47,702 nucleotides of DNA, from NCBI GenBank assembly GCA_964470375.1, contig CAYYCP010000018.1:1-47702 (forward strand), written 5' to 3'. Below are positions 6,153 through 13,228 of this stretch, piece after piece. Under the pieces are notes generated by a model. It was not told the origin of the DNA and made no database searches. It worked only from the letters and a program-made list of their open reading frames with translations. Both the position numbers and the translations under genes were made by a program. The stretch comes from CAYNQK01 sp964470375 (GTDB lineage Bacteria; Spirochaetota; Spirochaetia; Treponematales; JBGSOB01). The stretch's first letter is position 1, and every line of letters starts with the position of its first letter.

Positions 6153-7490
6153 CTAGAGGGCCCCGCGCGACTTGAGGTCCAGGTAGCGGTCGGCCAGGGC
6201 TGCGCTGAGTTCCCCGGGCAGGACATCCAGGACGAGGATGCCTGAGGCCCGCAGGTAGGATATGGCGCGCTCGCGGTCCATGGCCATCTGGCGCGCGGCC
6301 ACCCTGGAGAATTCGCGGGCGGGATCCTCGCCGCGGGCCGGCGCCTCCTCGGAGCGCTCCTGGACGACAAGATCGCGCAGGAGAACGATCAGGGGCAGGT
6401 GGCGCCTGGCTATCAGCCCGAAGGCGCGCTTGAACAGGGCTACATAGGAGCCGTCGGAGAGGTCGGTGATCAGAATGACCAGGGAGCGCTTGCGCTGGCC
6501 GCGCATGAGGCGCTCGAGGGGGATCTCGTAATTCGACTCGGCCTGGAGGGCCTCCAAGCCCGAGAGGAAGGCGGCCACGCGTCGGGATCCATTCCGCCCG
6601 GAGATAGCCGGGAGCTCAGCCAGGATGGTATCGGCGAAGGCGATAGCGGACAGGGAATCCCCGGCCTCGAAGGCCGCCTGGGCAAGGGCCATCAGGGCCG
6701 AGGCGGCGTGGTCAAGGGAGCTGACCCCCTCCTGCTCGGCCAGCATCCCGCGCCCGCAGTCCAGGGCCACCACCACGTGGCGCGATGTCTCGCTGCGCAT
6801 GACCTTGGAGACGGTCCTTCCCACGCGCAGGCTGGCCTTCCAGTCGATGCGCCTGGAGTCGTCGTCCTGACGGTAATCACGTAGATAGTCCAGCTCGGCC
6901 TCCCCGGAGCGGCGGGCGAATATCCGCGATCCGGCAGCCAGGACGGCCAGGCCTCGGGCGGCCCGGGCCCGCCGCCTCAGCATGTCGAGGCGCGGCAGGA
7001 CGGAGCATGTCAGGGGTTCGCCCTCATCGGACTGGATCCAGAAGAGCCCCAGGGGGGAGGCCCACCTGAGCCGCGCGGGGCCCAGGAGGCTGCGCCCGCG
7101 TCGCAGGGGCCTGAAGGCGAAGGAAAGGGAGACCTCCGCTCCGGGGGCCAGGCTGAGGCGCAGCTCCTCGCGGCGCTCGGCGTACTCGTCCGGCATGTCC
7201 AGGCGCAGGCGCAGGCGCAGGCCGCGGCGCCCGGGATTGGCCAGGGAGCCTTGTATGGCGGCCGGCCGGCCCACCGGGACGGAGAGCTCGGAGGGCAGGC
7301 GCAGGAGTGGGCGGGCCAGGCCCAGCCCGAGCATGAGGTCGACGGCGGCTAGGGCAAGGATGGCCGCGTCGGCCAGGCCGGCGGCCGGCGCGAGGGACGG
7401 AAAGGCGACCGCCGCGGCGAAGAGTGCCGCAGGGACGAGGAGAGCCAGGCCCAGGCCGGGCGCCGGCACCGGGAGGAGGCCCTTCTTCAA
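6153..7490 (-). CDS. DUF58 protein (vWA-like), last gene of the MoxR operon
   Basis: Started at TTG 7490, the 445-aa protein has two N-terminal membrane helices (about 10-32 and 38-60), a beta-rich segment (about 65-165), and the DUF58 signature YRQDDDSRRIDWKASLR (206-222). A vWA-like fold follows. The metal-binding DxSxS of vWA domains reads D244-C-G-R-G here, so the MIDAS site is degenerate. TTG was chosen because it overlaps the MoxR stop as TTGA, matching the other joints of this operon, and GAGGTG lies just upstream; longer starts would run deep into moxR. DUF58 proteins regularly pair with MoxR ATPases, which are thought to act on them as chaperones. Confidence 0.85.
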   Translation of the reverse strand: MKKGLLPVPAPGLGLALLVPAALFAAAVAFPSLAPAAGLADAAILALAAVDLMLGLGLARPLLRLPSELSVPVGRPAAIQGSLANPGRRGLRLRLRLDMPDEYAERREELRLSLAPGAEVSLSFAFRPLRRGRSLLGPARLRWASPLGLFWIQSDEGEPLTCSVLPRLDMLRRRARAARGLAVLAAGSRIFARRSGEAELDYLRDYRQDDDSRRIDWKASLRVGRTVSKVMRSETSRHVVVALDCGRGMLAEQEGVSSLDHAASALMALAQAAFEAGDSLSAIAFADTILAELPAISGRNGSRRVAAFLSGLEALQAESNYEIPLERLMRGQRKRSLVILITDLSDGSYVALFKRAFGLIARRHLPLIVLLRDLVVQERSEEAPARGEDPAREFSRVAARQMAMDRERAISYLRASGILVLDVLPGELSAALADRYLDLKSRGAL

Positions 7491-8452
7491 CGGGGCACCT
7501 CGACCGTCTCCAGGATCTCGTCTAAAATGCCGTCGGAGTCCCGCCCCTCCATCTCGGCCTCGGGCTTGAGGAGAACGCGGTGGCGGAAAACCGGGTGGAC
7601 CAGGGAGCGTGCATCGTCCGGCACGGCGAAATCGCGCCCGGCCAGGGCGGCCGCTACGCGGGCGCACTTGAGGAGGGACACCGAGCCGCGCGGAGAGACG
7701 CCTATCTCCACGTCGCGGTGCTCGCGGGTGGCCCGGGCCAGTCGCACCATGTAGTCCAGGACGCTGTCCTCCACCCGCAGGCCCAGAAGGGCGGCCCGGG
7801 CGGCGGCCAGGTCGGCGGGACTGGCGACCGCGCGGATGCCGCAGTCCTCCAGGCGTTGGGCGTCGAAGCCGTCACGGTGAGAGCGCAGGACATCGTTCTC
7901 TTCCTCGCGCGAGGGATACTCCACTACTATCTTCATCAAGAAGCGGTCGATCTGGGCCTCAGGCAATGGGTAAGTGCCCTCCAGCTCGATGGGATTTTGA
8001 GTGGCCAGGACGATGAAGGCCTCGCCCAGGGGATAATCCGTCCCATCGATGCTGACGCGCCGCTCTTGCATAGCTTCCAGGAGGGCTGACTGGGTCTTAG
8101 CCGGGGCGCGGTTGATCTCGTCGGCCAGGACCACGTTGGCGAAGACAGGGCCGCGCTTGACGCGGAACTCGGCCTTGGCCGAATCCCAGACCGATGTGCC
8201 GATGATGTCCGAGGGCATCAGATCAGGAGTGAACTGGATGCGCTTGAAGCTGGCGTCCAGGGCCCGCCCCAGGGCCATGGCGGCCAGGCTCTTGCCCAGG
8301 CCCGGCAGGCCCTCCAGGAGGACGTGTCCCCCGGCTAAGAGGGCTATCAGCAGGGCGTCCACCATGGCGTCCTGGCCCTTCACCGCCTTGGCCATTTCGG
8401 CCCTCAATCCGCCGTGCAGCCTGACCACCAGGTCGATGTCGCTCGCCTTCAC
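7487..8452 (-). CDS. MoxR-family AAA+ ATPase
   Basis: The 321-aa protein has Walker A GLPGLGKS (48-55), Walker B VVLADEIN (D111, E112), the MoxR segment TPDLMPSDIIGT, sensor 1 in FIVLATQNP, and the C-terminal lid region. MoxR ATPases are cytoplasmic chaperones that activate or assemble partners carrying vWA-type domains; the partner here is presumably the DUF58 protein that follows. GTG 8452 overlaps the DUF4350 stop (GTGA) and GGAGG lies about 6 nt before it. No degeneracy is visible in the ATPase motifs. Confidence 0.95.
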   Translation of the reverse strand: MKASDIDLVVRLHGGLRAEMAKAVKGQDAMVDALLIALLAGGHVLLEGLPGLGKSLAAMALGRALDASFKRIQFTPDLMPSDIIGTSVWDSAKAEFRVKRGPVFANVVLADEINRAPAKTQSALLEAMQERRVSIDGTDYPLGEAFIVLATQNPIELEGTYPLPEAQIDRFLMKIVVEYPSREEENDVLRSHRDGFDAQRLEDCGIRAVASPADLAAARAALLGLRVEDSVLDYMVRLARATREHRDVEIGVSPRGSVSLLKCARVAAALAGRDFAVPDDARSLVHPVFRHRVLLKPEAEMEGRDSDGILDEILETVEVPR

Positions 8453-9567
8453 TTTTTCCTCCTTCCGGACAGGGCCCGGATAATCCTGGCCCGCTCGGCG
8501 GACCGCCTTAGCATGTCTCGCGCCCCCATCTCCCCGCCCGGTGCGAGGAGGGCGGCAATGCGCATGGCCTCGAAGCCGCTCTCGCGTGCCAGTCTGGCCG
8601 CCAGGGCCTCCTGCCCTGCCTGGGGCGAGAGTCCCGCCAGGAGGTGGGCCCGACGCTCGAAATATTCGGCATTGATCCCGTCCGCCATGCCTCCACCCCG
8701 CCCTCGGGCGTAGAAAGCCCCTACCGCGTCCAGGTGGGCGGCGGTGGAGCGGGGCGCTCTCGGGTCAAGGCGCTGGGGGCGCCCGAATCGCAAGCCGGCT
8801 GCCGCGGCGAAGACAGCGAATGCCATTATGAGCTGAAGGCTCATGGGCAGGAAGCGCCCGGAGAAGAGAGCCCGCACGGGATCGCGCCCGGCCTGGATGA
8901 ACTCGCGGCGGCGGTAGAGCATGAGCTTCCCGCCGCGTGAGGGAAGGAAGAGGCCGTTCAGAAATGCCGCGTACTCAGGACCGCCCCGGCGGATGGCGGC
9001 GTTGGAGAAGGCCGCGCTCTCGCTGACGTAAATGATTTCTCCCTGTCCGCGGGCCGCCCGCGCGAAGACCGGCTGGCCATTCACGAAGGCGATGGTCTCC
9101 ACTGAGCCCGAAAAGGCCGGCATGGCCCATCCTGAGTAGTCCACGGGGAAGGCCGCCCCGCCCTCCCAGCCGGGAGCGGCCTCGAGCCCGCCCTCCGCCA
9201 GGATAAGGTCGTCCGGGCCCCAGGTGCCGGGGGCTTCGGACTCCGCGGGCAGGAAGAGCCGGCCGCCCGATGCGACCCAGGCCTCCATGTCCTCCCATGC
9301 CTCGTCCAGCTCCTGATCCAAGGGGATGAAGGCGTCGCCCGCGGCGGCGGGTGTGGAGAACTCCGGCAGGGAGGACAGGATGGTAACCCGGTAGCCCAGC
9401 CGCCTCATGATGCGCACGAAGTAGCGGTAGCCGTCCTCCTGGGCGTTGTCGATGGACGGGCCCTCGCGTAGGGGGACAATGCCGGTCAGAGAGATAAACC
9501 CCAGGGCCGCCACGAAGAGAAAGCCGGCGATGATGAAGATGATCCGTCCGGCACCATTTCCCTTCAT
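8449..9567 (-). CDS. DUF4350-like membrane protein
   Basis: The 372-aa protein has an N-terminal transmembrane helix (about 8-30) and then a soluble domain of the DUF4350 type: DNAQEDGYRYFVRIMRRLGYRV followed by a flavodoxin-like GGRLFLPAE strand. A second membrane helix lies near residues 255-275, and the C-terminal tail is Arg-rich and probably cytoplasmic. ATG 9567 overlaps the DUF4129 stop (ATGA). Its role is not established; the fixed company of RDD, SpoIIM, DUF4129, MoxR and DUF58 suggests a membrane complex remodelled by the ATPase. Confidence 0.8.
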   Translation of the reverse strand: MKGNGAGRIIFIIAGFLFVAALGFISLTGIVPLREGPSIDNAQEDGYRYFVRIMRRLGYRVTILSSLPEFSTPAAAGDAFIPLDQELDEAWEDMEAWVASGGRLFLPAESEAPGTWGPDDLILAEGGLEAAPGWEGGAAFPVDYSGWAMPAFSGSVETIAFVNGQPVFARAARGQGEIIYVSESAAFSNAAIRRGGPEYAAFLNGLFLPSRGGKLMLYRRREFIQAGRDPVRALFSGRFLPMSLQLIMAFAVFAAAAGLRFGRPQRLDPRAPRSTAAHLDAVGAFYARGRGGGMADGINAEYFERRAHLLAGLSPQAGQEALAARLARESGFEAMRIAALLAPGGEMGARDMLRRSAERARIIRALSGRRKK

Positions 9568-10322
9568 GCCACCGCCCCCAGGAAGCCCGTCCAGACCGAT
9601 CTGGCCTCCTCCCACTCCGTGCGGCCCAGGCTCCTCCGCCCGAAGGCCACGCCCTCCGCGGATGCGGCCACCATGGCAAAGGCCTCGGCTCCGCCGGCCC
9701 CACACTCGAGTATGGAGCGCACCTCGCGGTTCCCGTAGCTGCGGCGGGCGTCCAGGATGCCGCGCTCACAGAGCCCACGAAGCATTGCCAGATGAAGGAG
9801 CAGGATGGCCGAGGAATAGTCTCCCCCCTCTGCCAGGGCATCGGCCCGCGCCAGGAGATCGATGCTGGGGGAGACGGCTGAGGTGACGCGCACAGTGGGA
9901 CGAGAACCCTCCCCCAGTCCACTACTTAGGCGGCGGGCCCTGCGGCGGATGCCTGTGACGATGGCGATTAGGAGGGTGCCTGCCAGGAGACCCGCGCCGA
10001 TGAGGACGATGCCTAGGCGGTTGCGATCCAACCAGGCTCCCGCAGCCGCGAGGAAGTTGCTCAGCCATGCGGGCGGATCGGGGAGCTTCACTGGCCCGGG
10101 GGACTCACGCACGATCGCTCGATACGCGGCCCTGGCATCATCGGCCCCAGGCGTATCTCCCGCCTTGACCCTCGAACAGGCCGTCATCAGGGCTAGCTTA
10201 CCGATGAGAGCGGCGGGCAGCAGCTTCCGCGATTTCTGCGATTTCCACAGCTCACGCGGTATCCACGGCTTCCGCAGTACCTGCGGCCTCCCCACGCGTC
10301 GCCCGCCTCTCCCCTCCCTCAC
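9564..10322 (-). CDS. DUF4129-like membrane protein
   Basis: The 252-aa protein has an odd, very basic N-terminus (about 35 residues rich in Arg/Lys/Trp), a hydrophobic segment ending LALMTAC that could be a weak lipobox, one clear membrane helix (about 100-122), and a C-terminal helical DUF4129-type domain. The latter contains AEGGDYSSAILLLHLAMLRGLCERG and a SYGNREV segment. GTG 10322 overlaps the SpoIIM stop (GTGA). Whether the basic N-terminus is really translated is unsure; a later start would still keep the helix and the domain. Function unknown, operon partner of MoxR/DUF58. Confidence 0.75.
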   Translation of the reverse strand: MREGRGGRRVGRPQVLRKPWIPRELWKSQKSRKLLPAALIGKLALMTACSRVKAGDTPGADDARAAYRAIVRESPGPVKLPDPPAWLSNFLAAAGAWLDRNRLGIVLIGAGLLAGTLLIAIVTGIRRRARRLSSGLGEGSRPTVRVTSAVSPSIDLLARADALAEGGDYSSAILLLHLAMLRGLCERGILDARRSYGNREVRSILECGAGGAEAFAMVAASAEGVAFGRRSLGRTEWEEARSVWTGFLGAVA

Positions 10323-11314
10323 CTGGCGCCCCCGAGGGCCTTCTTGGTCAGGGGCAGGACGATGAAATAAGCGATGAGGAGGGCGGCGCTGCCCCAGGCT
10401 AGGGCCGCCTTAGCCGCGAGGGGCAGGGGGCTGGGCGAGATGAAGCCCTCCACGAAGGCCGCGCAGCCTATGCACAGCACGAAGGCGGCGATGAGGGGAA
10501 AGAGGCGCTTGCGGGCCAGAATAAGGGCCTCGGCCCTCCCGTAGCGCCCGGCCCTGATGATGGCGAAGCCCAGGCCCAGGCCGGCCGCCCCGGCCAGAAC
10601 CAGTCCGCTCAGCTCCAGGGAGGAGTGGGCCAGGGTGAAGGCGTACAGGTTGTCGCCGTAGCCGGAGTAGACAACGTAGCCCTCGATGGCTCCCAGGAAG
10701 AGGCCGTTGTAGACAAGAAAGTAGGCCGCTCCTAAGCAAGCCAGGGCGCCCCCGGCGAAACTCAGGAAGGCGATGGAGACGTTGTTTCGGATATAGAAGG
10801 CGGTCATGAAGCTGGCCCCCCCGACCCCGCGCCCCTCCACGGCCTGGCTGTAGGAATCGGCGAACTGGTCCAGGACCTCCTGGGGCACGAAGAGCGCGGC
10901 GACGGCCCCGTCCGCGCGGGCGGTCATGTCAGCGGCCAGGTAGGGCAGGAAGAAGAGAAGTGCTGAGGCCAGGACGGCCTGCCAGTTGCGCACAACGGCG
11001 TGCGGCAGTCGCTCAGAGAAGAAGGCCGTCAGCCCGGCCCCGCTCAGGGGCGGGCGCCCGTAAAGGGCGGCGTGGGCCCGCGCCAGGCTGGCGTTGAGGT
11101 AGGCGATGATGTCCGGTGAGAGCTTGAGCGCACGCGCCCTAGCCAGGTCCGAGCAGGCCAGGCGGTAAAGGCGCGGGTAATTGCGCAGGTTGGCCGGCCC
11201 GAGCCTGGCCGGGGACTTCTCGGCCTGCTCGGTGAGGGCGGCGAAGCCTTCCCATCGCTCCCGGCGCTCGCGGATGAAGCGCTCGCTGCGGGTGAGGGGC
11301 TTATCGGCCCTCAT
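10319..11314 (-). CDS. Stage II sporulation protein M family (SpoIIM/DUF95)
   Basis: The 331-aa integral membrane protein has a soluble helical N-terminal part (1-110) and five to six membrane helices. It carries the SpoIIM-family core FYIRNNVSIAFLSFAGG (about 172-188) and AHSSLELSGLVLAGAAG (about 228-244). SpoIIM acts in forespore engulfment in Bacillus, but the family is widespread in non-sporulating bacteria, so sporulation should not be inferred. ATG 11314 overlaps the RDD stop (ATGA). Confidence 0.9.
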   Translation of the reverse strand: MRADKPLTRSERFIRERRERWEGFAALTEQAEKSPARLGPANLRNYPRLYRLACSDLARARALKLSPDIIAYLNASLARAHAALYGRPPLSGAGLTAFFSERLPHAVVRNWQAVLASALLFFLPYLAADMTARADGAVAALFVPQEVLDQFADSYSQAVEGRGVGGASFMTAFYIRNNVSIAFLSFAGGALACLGAAYFLVYNGLFLGAIEGYVVYSGYGDNLYAFTLAHSSLELSGLVLAGAAGLGLGFAIIRAGRYGRAEALILARKRLFPLIAAFVLCIGCAAFVEGFISPSPLPLAAKAALAWGSAALLIAYFIVLPLTKKALGGAR

Positions 11315-12126
11315 TCTGCTTTCTCCGCGGGCGCATCGGGCTGGGCGTGAAGGGCGTGCAAGTAGGCGATATAGGCCACCGCGTCTCGGCCCTCCATGGA
11401 GATGCCCGTGCGCGCCAGGGCCTGGGCTGCCAGGCGGTCGGCCGTTGAGCGGGCCATGGCCTCGGGGAGCCTGGCCCGGTCGTTGAGGAAGCGCCTCAAG
11501 ACGTAGAGCTCAGCCTCTGAGAGCCGCGCCGCAGGCCGCCCGGCCTCACCGGGCGCTGGAATCGCGGCCTCCCCAGCAGCGGCGCGCGTCTCGTCGAGTT
11601 CCTCGGGCATGGCCAAGCGCTCGCGGGGGGCCTGGACAACGATCGTCCCGGCCGCGATATCTCCCAGGCGCTGGCCGCGGCGCGTGGAGATGGCCACCAG
11701 GAAGCCCAGGAGGGGGATGACAGGGAAGTCATCCACCGCCCTCACCAGGTTGCGCACCACCACGGACTCGAAGTCCATCGGCTCCCCGTCCGCGCGCACC
11801 GCGGCTATGCCCATGGCCCGCTTGCCCGGTGTGGAGCCGCGCATGAGGGATTCGAAGAGGACGTAGTAGCCCCATTTGACGAGGAAGAGGAGGATGTAAT
11901 AGAAGGCCCCGGCCAGGCCCGCGCCCAGCCCCATGGAATCCGGCTCATCGGCGCCTCCGGTGTCGGAGCCCAGGATGAATATGGAGACGACGAGACCGGC
12001 GCCCAGGATGAGGACCTGGAGGGCAAGGTCGATGATCCAAGCCGCCGCGCGCGCCCCGGCCCCGGCCAGGGCGTAGCGCAGCACGATCCGCTCAGGGGTC
12101 TCGACGACGAATTCCCTCTGCGGCAC
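11311..12126 (-). CDS. RDD-family membrane protein
   Basis: The 271-aa protein begins with the RDD domain. It has Arg and Asp in the first helix region (ARAAAWIIDLALQ, about 25-37), a second helix near 88-110, and GSTPGKRAMGIAAV plus the VRAVDDFPVIPLLGF segment typical of the family. The C-terminal 100 residues are hydrophilic and cytoplasmic. RDD proteins are small membrane proteins of uncertain role, some linked to ion transport. The start is GTG 12126, 11 bp after the lipoprotein stop. Confidence 0.9.
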   Translation of the reverse strand: MPQREFVVETPERIVLRYALAGAGARAAAWIIDLALQVLILGAGLVVSIFILGSDTGGADEPDSMGLGAGLAGAFYYILLFLVKWGYYVLFESLMRGSTPGKRAMGIAAVRADGEPMDFESVVVRNLVRAVDDFPVIPLLGFLVAISTRRGQRLGDIAAGTIVVQAPRERLAMPEELDETRAAAGEAAIPAPGEAGRPAARLSEAELYVLRRFLNDRARLPEAMARSTADRLAAQALARTGISMEGRDAVAYIAYLHALHAQPDAPAEKAE

Positions 12127-12137
12127 GGAGGCCCCCG

Positions 12138-13115
12138 CTATTCGGCCTTGGCCTCCATGGCGGCCCCGAAGACCCAGCCCTGGGCGGGACTGGTGATCCT
12201 GAGCCAGGGCGCGGTCTCCCCGTCTACGCTGAAGGATTCGGCCGTGCGTTCGGCCACATCGGCGGCCTCGCCCTGCTTGAGACGCTTCACCTCGGCCCCG
12301 AAGATGGACGGGATGTCGCGGACGATGGCCGTGCCCAGGCTCTTGTAGGAAGCGCCCACCGGCTCCAGGGACATGCTCTCTGGATTGAGGGCTATCCCGA
12401 GCTGCTGCACCTCGGTAGTGAAGGTCGTGGCTGAGTACTTGGTGGTGATGGTGGAGAGGAGCTTCTGGCGCTGCTCCTTCTTAGGCAAGCCGCGCATGGC
12501 CATGAGGAGGAGGGCTGCATTGAGATCATCCACGGATAGGGATACATCCGCTGCTTGAAGATAGCGCTTCTCCACCCGTTCCAGGGTCTTTGCGTTGTAG
12601 CAGGTGATCTCGTAGTACTCCGAGCTGCCCTCGGCGGGGTTGACGGCCACGATGTTCATTCTGGGCAGGATGGCCGAGGTGATGGCGGTGTCCTTGGGCT
12701 GCTTATAGAGGGTTGCCAGGTCCGACGTGACCACGCCCAGGGACATGGCCGGCACCGCGTGCTGGACCATGACATAGCCCTCCTTGCCGGTGTCCAGCTT
12801 GACTGGGACGACGTCGTATGTCTCGTCCTTGTAGGTTCCCTTTTCGGCCTTGCCGGTCTTCTCCAGCTCCATGCCGAGGGAGAGGCTCTCAAGCCAGGTA
12901 AGCTTTCCGTCCTTCAGGGACCAGAAGGAGGCCTCAGGGCGTATCACGTAGAGGGTGCCCTCGGACGCCGAGGCGGCCGGGGCGGCCTCCAGGTCGGCCA
13001 TGCCGGCATCGGACCTGGTGGCCGGGCCGGGAGCCTCGGCGGCCTTCTTGGTGCACGAAACGCAGAGCAGGGCCAGGGCGCAGAGCAGGGCCAGGACGAT
13101 GGCGGCTTTCTTCAT
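12138..13115 (-). CDS. SH3-like repeat lipoprotein, first gene of the MoxR operon
   Basis: The 325-aa protein starts with a lipoprotein signal peptide and lipobox LCVSC (Cys about residue 21). Two or three SH3b-like beta modules follow: about 54-125 (TLYVIRPEASFWSLKDGKL), about 126-195, and a C-terminal one ending WLRITSPAQGWVFG. They would sit in the periplasm anchored to a membrane. AAGGAG lies 8 nt before the ATG and a good promoter lies upstream, so this gene leads the seven-gene operon down to DUF58. SH3b modules often bind peptidoglycan peptides; a cell-wall sensing role is an inference. Confidence 0.8.
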   Translation of the reverse strand: MKKAAIVLALLCALALLCVSCTKKAAEAPGPATRSDAGMADLEAAPAASASEGTLYVIRPEASFWSLKDGKLTWLESLSLGMELEKTGKAEKGTYKDETYDVVPVKLDTGKEGYVMVQHAVPAMSLGVVTSDLATLYKQPKDTAITSAILPRMNIVAVNPAEGSSEYYEITCYNAKTLERVEKRYLQAADVSLSVDDLNAALLLMAMRGLPKKEQRQKLLSTITTKYSATTFTTEVQQLGIALNPESMSLEPVGASYKSLGTAIVRDIPSIFGAEVKRLKQGEAADVAERTAESFSVDGETAPWLRITSPAQGWVFGAAMEAKAE

Positions 13116-13152
13116 TATTAGGCTCCTTTTCGCATCGCGGGTTCAGGGCTCA

Positions 13153-13180
13153 AGTATAGCACCGCACCGCCCCTTTGCAA
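13153..13180 (-). promoter_or_regulatory. Promoter of the SH3-lipoprotein/MoxR/DUF58 operon
   Basis: Minus strand: TTGCAA (13180-13175), 16-bp spacer, TATACT (13158-13153). It gives a leader of about 30 nt with AAGGAG before the ATG at 13115. Confidence 0.75.
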
Positions 13181-13193
13181 GCCGCTCTCGCGC

Positions 13194-13222
13194 TTTACAG
13201 GGCCATGCCCGGGGTCTATAGT
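13194..13222 (+). promoter_or_regulatory. Promoter of the propeller gene, predicted leaderless
   Basis: TTTACA (13194-13199), 17-bp spacer, TATAGT (13217-13222), then exactly 6 nt to the ATG at 13229. No ribosome-binding site precedes that ATG. Confidence 0.6.
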
Positions 13223-13228
13223 CTCGGC

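Noticed and set aside
5768..6370. Minus-strand ORFs opposite asnA
   Set aside because: Shadow frames of a highly conserved gene, typical of GC-rich DNA.
10319..11314. SpoIIM homologue as a sign of sporulation
   Set aside because: The family is common in non-spore-formers within this very gene set; no other sporulation genes are in the window.
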